26,314 bases of DNA, from positions 1 to 26,314 of the IMG/VR virus record IMGVR_UViG_3300024344_000110; one strand, given 5' to 3'. How positions within the stretch are numbered: the stretch's first letter is position 1; each line of letters begins with the position of its first letter. Below the pieces are notes generated by a model that worked only from the letters and a program-made list of their open reading frames with translations, made no database searches and was not told the DNA's origin. A program made the translations under genes and the position numbers. The DNA is from a virus. This document shows positions 1-4,891 of the stretch, one piece after another.

Positions 1-71
1 ATGGTTTAAAAACAAAACCAAAGGCAGAAACACTTGAAGATTGTAAAAAATTTTTAGATAAATTAAATTAA
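1..71 (+). CDS. C-terminal end of an unidentified plus-strand gene (partial)
   Basis: Reading from base 3, the frame is open from the window edge to a TAA at 69-71 and encodes a lysine- and glutamate-rich tail ending in KFLDKLN. The composition (KPKAETLEDCKKFLDKLN) looks like a normal helical protein end rather than random AT-rich translation. Only about 22 codons are visible, so no function can be given. The next gene (213-434) is on the opposite strand, so this is a convergent gene end. The frame could be open by chance. Confidence 0.5.
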   Translation, partial: GLKTKPKAETLEDCKKFLDKLN

Positions 72-130
72 TTTTTTTCTTTTTTTCTTTTTTTCTTTTT
101 TTCTTTTTTTCTTTTTTTCTTTTTTTTTTA
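72..130. repeat. T7C octamer tandem array (copy 1)
   Basis: Cytosines fall at 79, 87, 95, 103, 111 and 119 in an otherwise pure T tract, giving an exact 8-bp period. The array starts right after the stop codon of the upstream plus-strand gene and ends in a short T9A7 stretch. It lies between convergent gene ends, so a U-rich transcription pause or end for the plus-strand gene is possible, but no GC-rich hairpin precedes it. The rest of the gap to 212 is AT-rich. It holds the repeated word AAAACACAC and a TCAAAATTTTGA dyad at 176-187, with no gene that I can support. Confidence 0.9.
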
Positions 131-212
131 AAAAAACACACTTATAAATAAAAATTTTAAAAACACACCCATAACTCAAAATTTTGAAGATTGTTTGTTA
201 TGTTTAGAAAAG

Positions 213-434
213 TTATGATTTAAGATTTGTTTTAATTAACTTTAATAAATGTTTACCTTCTCTTGTTAAGCTACAATTGTCATCTATAAATTTTTCTAAA
301 TCTGAATCACATAAAAATTCAAAGAAGATATTAATTAAATCATTAGCTTGTGTATCTAATTTTTTATTGCGCTCGTGCGCTTGAGCCTTATTCTTACTAT
401 CTCTAAAATCGTGTCCCTCATCTCGTTGTGTCAT
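213..434 (-). CDS. Small protein of unknown function, 73 aa
   Basis: I do not recognise a family. The first 30 residues are highly charged and polar (MTQRDEGHDFRDSKNKAQ). The rest looks helical, with a LINIFFEFLCDSDLEKFI segment and a basic end. There is no signal peptide or clear membrane segment. The start is supported by a good GGAGG ribosome-binding site 7 nt upstream, and the ATG overlaps the stop of the preceding gene as TAATG, so translation is probably coupled. It is the last gene of the minus-strand block. The small size and position suit an accessory early protein, which is inference. Confidence 0.65.
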   Translation of the reverse strand: MTQRDEGHDFRDSKNKAQAHERNKKLDTQANDLINIFFEFLCDSDLEKFIDDNCSLTREGKHLLKLIKTNLKS

Positions 435-616
435 TACTCATCCTCCCATACATCATCAATTACAAATCCATTCTCATTTGAGTTTTGTAATTCACTCCAT
501 TTTTCAACAGGTATTTTTTCTGCTTTTTTAATTGCCTCTTTATCATCTTTAGCTTGTACATTTATTTCATACTGCTCGTAAACTGTATAACCACCTATGA
601 CTTTGTATGTTTTCAT
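434..616 (-). CDS. Small acidic protein of unknown function, 60 aa
   Basis: The sequence opens with an apparent beta hairpin (MKTYKVIGGYTVYEQYEINV). A lysine- and glutamate-rich helix (AKDDKEAIKKAEK) and an acidic end (VIDDVWEDE) follow. This beta-beta-alpha pattern recurs in many tiny phage and plasmid proteins, including the DpnD/PcfM-like group, but the similarity is impressionistic and I give no function. The ATG overlaps the upstream stop (ATGA), and a GGGGAG lies only 3 nt upstream, inside the C-terminal codons of the preceding gene. It belongs to the minus-strand mini-gene operon. Confidence 0.65.
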   Translation of the reverse strand: MKTYKVIGGYTVYEQYEINVQAKDDKEAIKKAEKIPVEKWSELQNSNENGFVIDDVWEDE

Positions 617-804
617 TTACTCCCCGCTTGTTGATTGTAATCATACCATCCAGAATTTTCTAAATAGTCTACCGCCTCTTTTAGATGTTCTCTAAAATGT
701 TTTGTTCTATACTCGCTAGGGCAATCTTCATCAGCGTGGCAACATACCCACGCTAGCATTGACGCTAGCTTGTTCTCTTCGCTTGTCCATTTTTTCTTTT
801 TCAT
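613..804 (-). CDS. Small protein of unknown function, 63 aa (internal start chosen)
   Basis: The frame is open up to an ATG at 840, but the start at 804 is preferred because AGAAGGGA lies just upstream of it within the repeated start module. The extra 12 codons (MKMNKRASRRDS) are only that module read in another frame. The protein starts MKKKKWTSEENKL and contains a Cys/His cluster (CCHADEDC) near residues 20-28, followed by a charged helix. The Cys/His cluster might bind metal, but this is not diagnostic. The stop overlaps the next start (ATGA). Function is unknown. Confidence 0.65.
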   Translation of the reverse strand: MKKKKWTSEENKLASMLAWVCCHADEDCPSEYRTKHFREHLKEAVDYLENSGWYDYNQQAGSK

Positions 805-830
805 ACTATCCCTTCTGCTCGCTCGCTTGT
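805..830 (-). repeat. Repeated start module, copy 1
   Basis: Read on the minus strand, this is ACAAGCGAGCGAGCAGAAGG followed by GATAGT and the ATG at 804. It supplies the Shine-Dalgarno sequence (AGAAGG) for the 63-aa gene and at the same time encodes the QASEQKG tail of the preceding gene. It matches copies at 1043, 1300 and 1511 almost base for base, while the flanking genes are unrelated. Confidence 0.9.
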
Positions 831-1042
831 TCATTTTCATCTATATCAAATTTTCTAAAATCAAAATGTTCTTGAAAATCTTTTAAGCTCCAATCTTCCA
901 TAGATTTCATATATTCATCATTTTGTTTTTTAGCTTCTTCCCAAGTTATTGGTTTTCCACTTTGTTCTGCAGAATAGTGAAAATCTTCTGTATAATCAAA
1001 GGCGCTTGCATACTCTAAAAACATTTTTTTATTGTATTTCAT
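806..1042 (-). CDS. Acidic small protein of unknown function, 78 aa, QASEQKG tail
   Basis: The N-terminus is MKYNKKMFLEYASAFDYTED. The body is rich in Glu, Asp and aromatic residues (WEEAKKQNDEYMKSMEDW, then DFQEHFDFRKFDID). There is no Cys motif or membrane segment. The last seven residues, QASEQKG, are encoded by the repeated start module and recur at the end of the gene at 1301-1510, so they are probably a by-product of that module rather than a functional tail. The start is set by the module copy immediately upstream (AGAAGGGATAAT then ATG). Function is unknown. An acidic phage mini-protein could be a DNA mimic or inhibitor, but nothing here shows that. Confidence 0.65.
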   Translation of the reverse strand: MKYNKKMFLEYASAFDYTEDFHYSAEQSGKPITWEEAKKQNDEYMKSMEDWSLKDFQEHFDFRKFDIDENEQASEQKG

Positions 1043-1080
1043 ATTATCCCTTCTGCTCGCTCGCTTGTTAGTTTTTTCAT
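1039..1080 (-). other. Possible 13-codon leader ORF (MKKLTSERAEGII)
   Basis: A purine-rich GGGGGAAGA sits directly before an ATG at 1080. The frame runs 13 codons through module copy 2 and ends in a TGA that overlaps the ATG at 1042 (ATGA). This geometry is typical of translational coupling. It may be a leader peptide or only a consequence of the module. No protein function is implied. Confidence 0.3.
1043..1068 (-). repeat. Repeated start module, copy 2
   Basis: This is the same 26-bp module as at 805-830. Here it is not the end of an annotated gene: the preceding gene stops at 1096, so the copy lies in a 53-nt spacer. It carries the AGAAGGG ribosome-binding site for the gene starting at 1042. 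Confidence 0.9.
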
Positions 1081-1095
1081 TCTTCCCCCTTATAT

Positions 1096-1299
1096 TTAGT
1101 GATTATTTTTTCTAGGTATTAAATCTAAATTATCACCTTCTCTACTTAAATAAGAAATAAAACCCTCTTTTAGTTTATAATTATCATCAAAACCACTTTC
1201 TATATGTTTTTTGTAATCCAACCAATCTTTATAGAGATATTTAATTGCCAATTCTTTATGTTCTGGATTTCTTAATTCAAGTTTTATTTTCTTTTTCAT
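1096..1299 (-). CDS. Basic small protein of unknown function, 67 aa
   Basis: The protein begins MKKKIKLELRNPEHKELAIKYLYKDW and looks alpha-helical after a short strand. It ends in a basic tail (LIPRKNNH). I see no known motif. The start at 1299 has AGAAGGG upstream inside module copy 3 and lies one base after the stop of the preceding gene. Its own stop is followed by the spacer with module copy 2. Function is unknown. Confidence 0.65.
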   Translation of the reverse strand: MKKKIKLELRNPEHKELAIKYLYKDWLDYKKHIESGFDDNYKLKEGFISYLSREGDNLDLIPRKNNH

Positions 1300-1325
1300 A
1301 TTATCCCTTCTGCTCGCTCGCTTGT
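1300..1325 (-). repeat. Repeated start module, copy 3
   Basis: The 26-bp module gives the ribosome-binding site for the gene starting at 1299 and encodes the QASEQKG end of the gene at 1301-1510, exactly as copy 1 does for its two neighbours. Confidence 0.9.
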
Positions 1326-1510
1326 ATGTCTATAATTTCGTACTCTTCTGGAATTACTAAATTATTTTTCCAACTATTATCAAAATTTTTATAGTGGGTT
1401 TCGTGAAAGTGGTCATTAACATAATCTCTTATGTCTTCTACATCATCAGGAATTTTTATATCTTTAGTCCATTCCTGAGTGGTTTTAATTACTGCTTTAT
1501 ATTTTTTCAT
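1301..1510 (-). CDS. Small protein of unknown function, 69 aa, QASEQKG tail
   Basis: The order is a strand (MKKYKAVIKTTQEWTKDI), an acidic middle (PDDVEDIRDYVNDHFHE) and a second strand (IPEEYEIIDI). This resembles other tiny beta-alpha-beta phage proteins. The final QASEQKG comes from module copy 3. The start is set by the AGAAGGG of copy 4. The gene opens a run of four genes that all use module copies as ribosome-binding sites. No function can be assigned. Confidence 0.65.
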   Translation of the reverse strand: MKKYKAVIKTTQEWTKDIKIPDDVEDIRDYVNDHFHETHYKNFDNSWKNNLVIPEEYEIIDIQASEQKG

Positions 1511-1544
1511 ATCATCCCTTCTGCTCGCTCGCTCGCTCGCTTGT
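1511..1544 (-). repeat. Repeated start module, copy 4, with expanded GCTC microsatellite
   Basis: The copy is 34 bp instead of 26 because the GCTC/GAGC tetranucleotide has two extra units (plus strand CTGCTCGCTCGCTCGCTCGC). It lies in noncoding DNA upstream of the start at 1510 and supplies its AGAAGGG. The length difference suggests replication slippage. Confidence 0.9.
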
Positions 1545-1555
1545 TAGTTTAATAA

Positions 1556-1619
1556 GCGGGTTAACATCAGCCCGCAACTGATAACAACATAATTTTATAC
1601 TCTTGAAGTTAAAGAGTAT
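1556..1619 (-). other. Two hairpins in the gap between minus-strand genes
   Basis: GCGGG (1556-1560) pairs with CCCGC (1571-1575), and ATACTCTT (1597-1604) pairs with AAGAGTAT (1612-1619) across a 7-nt loop. They follow the stop of the 233-aa gene on the minus strand. Neither has a clear U tract, so they look more like RNA processing or stability elements than a strong terminator. I see no gene in 1545-1629. Confidence 0.45.
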
Positions 1620-1629
1620 CCGCACAAAA

Positions 1630-2331
1630 TTAAACATCTTGCACAAATCCTGTATTGTCTTTTAATGCTCGACCCTTCGCATAAAGGCCCGCAATTCCTC
1701 TTGGGTCTTTAAACCTTAAATCTGTTTTATCTGCATTAAAGACTTTATAATTTAAAAATTTTTTAGGTAGTTTTTTATTTCTAAAAACAGCGCTCACGTT
1801 GCCGCCACGTTTTAATATATCAAGCGCTTGCGCTCTATTATCTTCATTTAAGCTATATGTAAGATGATAATTTTTTGGATATTCACCATTAACAAATTTT
1901 AATGCTCGTTTGTAAATTTTTGTGTAGTCGTACCATTTGACTTTTGGAAACTCTTCATATAGCCCGTAAATATTCCAATCTATATCACTCGTGCCGTTTA
2001 AACGTATTGCGGGTTTAAATCCTTTTTTCTTACATCTTAAAATATGTCTTTTTATTTCTTCTCTTAATTGTTTTAAAAAACTTTCACGTTCTATAAAATA
2101 CCATTTTGTTTTATTAATACGTCCTAATTGAACTGAACCCATTTGACCCCGCCCCGCCGTGTTTAAACAGCTTGCCATACATCCCGCGCTTGCCATAGCG
2201 CAAGTATTAAAGCCGCTTGTCCGTTGTGGCGCTAAATATAAAATTGCGGTCATATATTTATATTTTCGACCTTTAATTGTTTTGGCGTTGTTATCTATGT
2301 TAAGAAGTTTTTTTGATTTGTATAATTTCAT
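1630..2331 (-). CDS. gp88-like phage protein with Cys-x6-Cys-x3-Cys motif, 233 aa
   Basis: This resembles the phage gene product 88 type family, whose function is unknown. Visible landmarks are a strand-rich N-terminus with MTAILYLAPQRTSGFNTC, and cysteines 44, 51 and 55 followed by LNTAGRG. Barrel-like stretches RLNGTSDIDW (110-119), YDYTK (134-138) and YSLNE (159-163) come next, and the protein ends in KDNTGFVQDV. The evenly spaced strand motifs suggest a TIM-barrel-like enzyme that uses a Cys-bound metal or cluster. The cysteine spacing does not fit the classical radical-SAM CxxxCxxC. The ATG directly follows the TAA of the preceding gene, and no ribosome-binding site is evident, so translation is probably coupled. 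It is the largest gene of the minus-strand block. The family call is from memory and the enzymatic idea is inference. Confidence 0.7.
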   Translation of the reverse strand: MKLYKSKKLLNIDNNAKTIKGRKYKYMTAILYLAPQRTSGFNTCAMASAGCMASCLNTAGRGQMGSVQLGRINKTKWYFIERESFLKQLREEIKRHILRCKKKGFKPAIRLNGTSDIDWNIYGLYEEFPKVKWYDYTKIYKRALKFVNGEYPKNYHLTYSLNEDNRAQALDILKRGGNVSAVFRNKKLPKKFLNYKVFNADKTDLRFKDPRGIAGLYAKGRALKDNTGFVQDV

Positions 2332-2637
2332 TTAACAATCTTGGCAATAATTTTTGTATTTAATATAATCCGGCTTTAATAGTTTAAAACAATTAAAACA
2401 ATGTCCAAAATTATTAACATAGTGAATTTCTTTATCGGACGTTATTTTATGAGTAATTTTTAAAATTTCTCTTAATTCTGATACTTTCATTTTTTTAAAA
2501 TTATCTATGTTTAAATTAGGGTTATTAACAATAATATTTAATAAATCTTTTTTTGTTATTAATTCAGTTTTATTCATTTTTGTTAAATTCTTTTTTTCAA
2601 TATAATTCTGTATGTTTGTGTATTCTCTAACTTTCAT
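2332..2637 (-). CDS. Small protein with C-terminal zinc-ribbon-like cysteines, 101 aa
   Basis: The first 70 residues are helical and basic, including MKVSELREILKITHKI (50-65), which is faintly SAP-like. The C-terminus has two Cys pairs, C80-x2-C83 and C98-x2-C101, separated by KLLKPDYIKYKNY, which is the layout of a small zinc ribbon or knuckle. A role in binding DNA or RNA is plausible but unproven. The start overlaps the upstream stop (ATGA) with only a weak GAAAAAAT upstream, so coupling is likely. Its stop directly abuts the ATG of the gp88-like gene. Confidence 0.65.
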   Translation of the reverse strand: MKVREYTNIQNYIEKKNLTKMNKTELITKKDLLNIIVNNPNLNIDNFKKMKVSELREILKITHKITSDKEIHYVNNFGHCFNCFKLLKPDYIKYKNYCQDC

Positions 2638-2819
2638 ATTTTTTCTAACATATCTAATTCAATACTTTCTGTAATATATTCTAACGGCTTAAATCTTATT
2701 CCGTCTTTTAATCTGTAAATTATTTCATTGCCGTTTTTATCTGTTTTTATATTGCCGTCATCATCTATTAAATAAAATGATATATCAGACACTCCTATAT
2801 AATAATTTTTTTCTGTCAT
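2634..2819 (-). CDS. Small protein of unknown function, 61 aa
   Basis: The sequence looks beta-rich (MTEKNYYIGVSDISFYLIDD). A D-x-D-G-N loop pair (DDDGNIKTDKNGNEIIYRL) and an acidic end follow. The loops look like a hairpin and do not clearly match an EF-hand. It is the first gene behind the promoter and inverted repeat at 2835-2871, with only a weak AGAAA-type ribosome-binding site. Function is unknown. Confidence 0.6.
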   Translation of the reverse strand: MTEKNYYIGVSDISFYLIDDDGNIKTDKNGNEIIYRLKDGIRFKPLEYITESIELDMLEKI

Positions 2820-2834
2820 AATTTCTAACTTTCT

Positions 2835-2871
2835 AATATGGGATATTATATTCTAATATCCCATATTGCAA
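2835..2871 (-). promoter_or_regulatory. Promoter with perfect 14-bp inverted repeat (operator candidate)
   Basis: AATATGGGATATTA (2835-2848) and TAATATCCCATATT (2854-2867) are perfect inverted arms around a 5-nt centre. On the minus strand, TTGCAA (2871-2866) and TATAAT (2850-2845) lie 15 nt apart, a short spacing, and the dyad covers the spacer and the -10. This is the expected layout for repression of the operon starting at 2819. The same half-site recurs at 3693 and 4976. Confidence 0.6.
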
Positions 2872-2879
2872 CATTTTAA

Positions 2880-3074
2880 TTAAGCCACCTCATCTTTTAA
2901 AATTAAAGGCGGTTCATAGTTTAAAATAGAATATGTTATATATTCTTTTGTATTAATTGTATTGTGAGCGTTCAATAATCTATTAGCGTTTTTTATATTT
3001 TCTGCTCTACCCACTATATAAAAATCGTCCTCTAAATTACTTTCATATTTAACTTGTTTTAAAATTAAATACAT
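2880..3074 (-). CDS. Small protein of unknown function, 64 aa
   Basis: The protein starts MYLILKQVKYESNLEDDFYIV, continues with a helix (AENIKNANRLLNAHN) and ends in LKDEVA. It has the same strand-helix-strand impression as the other tiny proteins of this block. AAAGGA lies 10 nt before the ATG, and the gene starts one base after the stop of the 196-aa gene, so the two form one transcript. No motif is recognised. Confidence 0.65.
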   Translation of the reverse strand: MYLILKQVKYESNLEDDFYIVGRAENIKNANRLLNAHNTINTKEYITYSILNYEPPLILKDEVA

Positions 3075-3075
3075 A

Positions 3076-3666
3076 TTAATTATATCCTTTATTCTCTAAT
3101 TGAAGCGCTTTAGTTTTATTCCAGATAATCCCAACACCGGATAGAACCTTCTCTAAAACAGTGTTTAATTGTTCTGGTACGCCACACTCAAAAACTGAAT
3201 TTATTGCGCTTTGCTTATACAATTTCAGTTCCTTAACCTTTTTTCCTTCTGGTGTTTTTTCTGCTTCAATTTGTGCCAGATATTGCGCCCAATCTCTTAA
3301 TTGTTCTCTACAATCGGACGGTTGAATTCCACGTCCATAATTATCACGTGAGTAATAATTATCACCATCAGATTTTTTAAACTTATAGCTTAAATTTTCT
3401 TTTAGTTCTTTATTATTAATTTTACCAAAAAATGTTATTGCTTTACGTTGTTTAATTTCTAGTTCAGCAATAGCGCTTTCTAGTTCTTTTATAACAACAT
3501 CAGCTTTTATTTTTTTGGCAAGTTTCAATTCAGCGCTTTCAGTTAAATCCGCCACAATAGATTTTACGCTTAATTGCGCTTGATCTATTAACGGATCAAT
3601 TTCTGAATTGATACGGTCTTTTAAATGTTCCAACTGATATTTAGTTGGGTATGTTGATTTACTCAT
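3076..3666 (-). CDS. Helical coiled-coil protein of unknown function, 196 aa
   Basis: The sequence is almost entirely helical. Residues 10-75 have heptad-like hydrophobics with many Lys and Glu (LKDRINSEIDPLIDQAQL, then VVIKELESAIAELEIKQR). A polar, glycine- and tyrosine-rich loop (SDGDNYYSRDNYGRG) follows near residues 100-115, and then a second helical half. No catalytic motif is visible. A clear promoter (TTGCAA-18-TATAAT) and an AGGAG ribosome-binding site 10 nt upstream indicate it is the first gene of its transcript, followed by the 64-aa gene. It is probably an oligomeric early phage protein, which is inference. Confidence 0.75.
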   Translation of the reverse strand: MSKSTYPTKYQLEHLKDRINSEIDPLIDQAQLSVKSIVADLTESAELKLAKKIKADVVIKELESAIAELEIKQRKAITFFGKINNKELKENLSYKFKKSDGDNYYSRDNYGRGIQPSDCREQLRDWAQYLAQIEAEKTPEGKKVKELKLYKQSAINSVFECGVPEQLNTVLEKVLSGVGIIWNKTKALQLENKGYN

Positions 3667-3692
3667 AAGATATTTACTCCTATTTGTTAAGT

Positions 3693-3734
3693 TAATATCC
3701 TATAATTATATAATTATTTTTAAATTAATTGCAA
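3693..3734 (-). promoter_or_regulatory. Promoter of the 196-aa gene with operator-like element
   Basis: On the minus strand, GCTTGCAA contains the -35 TTGCAA (3734-3729), and TATAAT (3710-3705) follows after 18 nt. TAATATCCTATAAT (plus strand 3693-3706) overlaps the -10 and differs by one base from the element at 4976-4989. The promoter lies inside the 3' end of the 57-aa gene. Confidence 0.65.
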
Positions 3735-3879
3735 GCGGTTTTTTCTTTTTTTCTTTTTTTCTTTTTTTCTTTTTTTCGCTTGTAGATTGTATATTTTTTA
3801 CGGGGTATCCGTTGGCCTTTAACCACTCAATATGTAGCGCCAATAGCTTTCGCATTGGCGGGCCTGCTTTGCGGGTCAT
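3706..3879 (-). CDS. Small protein with octamer-encoded Lys-rich tail, 57 aa
   Basis: The ATG overlaps the stop of the preceding gene as TAATG. The first 33 residues look like genuine protein (MTRKAGPPMRKLLALHIEWL, then KANGYPVKNIQ). The next 14 residues are a Lys/Arg/Glu run produced by the T7C array read on this strand, and the last ten (PLAINLKIII) run through the downstream promoter. Because the repeat unit is 8 bp, gain or loss of a unit would change the reading frame of the tail. I see no homologue from memory. The basic tail could bind nucleic acid, or the functional part may end before it. The gene is short enough to be missed by common length filters. Confidence 0.5.
   Translation of the reverse strand: MTRKAGPPMRKLLALHIEWLKANGYPVKNIQSTSEKKKKRKKEKKKKPLAINLKIII
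3739..3777. repeat. T7C octamer tandem array (copy 2)
   Basis: Cytosines at 3745, 3753, 3761, 3769 and 3777 give the same 8-bp period as the array at 72-130. The unit is identical at the two loci, 3.6 kb apart. Here it lies within the frame of the 57-aa gene and just upstream of the promoter for the 196-aa gene. Confidence 0.9.
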
Positions 3880-4172
3880 TAATAATTTTGAATTACTAAT
3901 TTTTCAGAATTAGGTATTTTTAAAACGGTTGTTTTGTCTTGTAATTCTTCAAGCGTTTTAACATCATAATTTTGCTTAATTTCTTTAAAGTTTTCATATT
4001 CTGAAAATTCGCAACAGTAGGCAATCGGGTCGAATTCTAATTCCGTGCCACAATCTTCTTCATGTTGAATTAAATAGTCATATAAAGTCTTTAAACCGTC
4101 ATAACTAAAATTATCTGGTCTAATCTTTTTGAATTCGTTTTCAAAATCAAATTCACTCATTGTTTTCTTCAT
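3879..4172 (-). CDS. Acidic protein of unknown function, 97 aa
   Basis: The protein is rich in Asp, Glu and aromatic residues (MSEFDFENEFKKIRPDNF). A helical middle (LKTLYDYLIQHEEDCGTELE) and a run with DPIAYCCEFSEYENFKEIKQ follow. It resembles small host-interacting phage proteins in style only, and I recognise no family. The start at 4172 has AGGAA 9 nt upstream, with a second in-frame ATG four codons later as an alternative. Its stop overlaps the start of the 57-aa gene. Confidence 0.65.
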   Translation of the reverse strand: MKKTMSEFDFENEFKKIRPDNFSYDGLKTLYDYLIQHEEDCGTELEFDPIAYCCEFSEYENFKEIKQNYDVKTLEELQDKTTVLKIPNSEKLVIQNY

Positions 4173-4177
4173 GTTTT

Positions 4178-4342
4178 TTAATTCCTTTTTATATATAAAG
4201 TTGGTACTAGTGAAAATGGATTGTCATATTCACAAGTAAATAATAAATCTTTTAATTTTATTTTAGGATTTATTAATTTTTCTTTTTTAAAAAGATTTTT
4301 TGCTTGTCTTTTTAAATATTTGTTTAAGTTTTCATATTTCAT
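4178..4342 (-). CDS. Basic small protein of unknown function, 54 aa
   Basis: The frame runs from an ATG at 4342 to a TAA at 4180-4178. It encodes a basic helical N-terminus (MKYENLNKYLKRQAKNLFKK), then LKDLLFTCEYDNPFSLVP and a basic end. It fills the gap between two neighbouring genes with 10 nt and 5 nt spacing, and its last codons carry the AAAAGGAA that serves the next gene. The tight packing and sensible composition support it as real despite its length. The ribosome-binding site (GAAAGAAA) is weak. Function is unknown. Confidence 0.55.
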   Translation of the reverse strand: MKYENLNKYLKRQAKNLFKKEKLINPKIKLKDLLFTCEYDNPFSLVPTLYIKRN

Positions 4343-4352
4343 TTTTTTTCTT

Positions 4353-4631
4353 TCATTTGTTTATTCTTGAAAATACAGGTTTATCAAAGTAATAGCAATT
4401 AACATGTTTAGTATCAAAATTGACTTTGTAACCATTATTATTGAGTTTATCTATTAATAGAGATGCATCACAATCTTCTTCAAAATAATAACAACCGTTT
4501 TCATAATTGTAATATGAATATTTTGAAAAATCTTTTATATTTATATCAAAAGCTTGGAGGTCATATTTTGATATTTTAATATATCCATGACTTTCGTTGT
4601 CATAGAATTTTAATGTTATTTCTTTATCCAT
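4353..4631 (-). CDS. Protein of unknown function, 92 aa
   Basis: The protein is rich in Tyr, Asn and Asp (MDKEITLKFYDNESHGYIKI). A cluster of acidic and aromatic residues (YYNYENGCYYFEEDCDASLL) lies around 40-60, and the end is FSRINK. It looks like a mixed alpha/beta protein, and I recognise no family. AGGAG lies 9 nt before the ATG, and a GCTTGCAA promoter candidate lies further upstream at 4688-4660, making it the first gene of the minus-strand block next to the divergent control region. Confidence 0.65.
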   Translation of the reverse strand: MDKEITLKFYDNESHGYIKISKYDLQAFDINIKDFSKYSYYNYENGCYYFEEDCDASLLIDKLNNNGYKVNFDTKHVNCYYFDKPVFSRINK

Positions 4632-4646
4632 TTTTTTATTCTCCTA

Positions 4647-4688
4647 TATTATCTTATAATAAATACATTAATTAAAAATTGATTGCAA
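4647..4688 (-). promoter_or_regulatory. Promoter candidate of the 92-aa gene
   Basis: On the minus strand, GCTTGCAA holds the -35 TTGCAA (4688-4683), and TATTTA follows at 4665-4660 after 17 nt. TATTATCTTATAAT (plus strand 4647-4660) is a degenerate form, 11 of 14 bases, of the element at 4976-4989. AGGAG and the ATG at 4631 follow downstream. Confidence 0.5.
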
Positions 4689-4891
4689 GCAATTTGTACT
4701 CTAAAAATAAACTTATTTTTACGTTGTTTAATTGTGGTATTTATTCAATTAAAACTAGAGTTTTATTAACTTATAATCATTCTAATCTATAAAGTTATTA
4801 CAAGTCATTATTAAGCGGCCGCTCGTCTCTCGATACTCGCTTAAACTTTTTGAGAGAAGGGAAACTAGAGACTTGGCGCACAACTCCAGAT

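Noticed and set aside
375-581. Plus-strand frame of 68 codons rich in Ser and Leu
   Set aside because: It lies across two well-supported minus-strand genes with good ribosome-binding sites and coupling. Its composition is typical of antisense translation.
613-840. Longer form of the 63-aa gene starting at 840
   Set aside because: The extra 12 codons are the repeated start module in another frame. The Shine-Dalgarno sequence points to the ATG at 804.
805-1544. CRISPR array for the four regularly spaced 26-bp repeats
   Set aside because: The spacing is 200-240 bp of distinct coding genes, the repeats are ribosome-binding-site segments, and no cas genes are present.
1630-2331. Radical-SAM enzyme assignment for the gp88-like protein
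   Set aside because: The cysteine spacing is C-x6-C-x3-C, not the classical CxxxCxxC. The call was kept at family level only.
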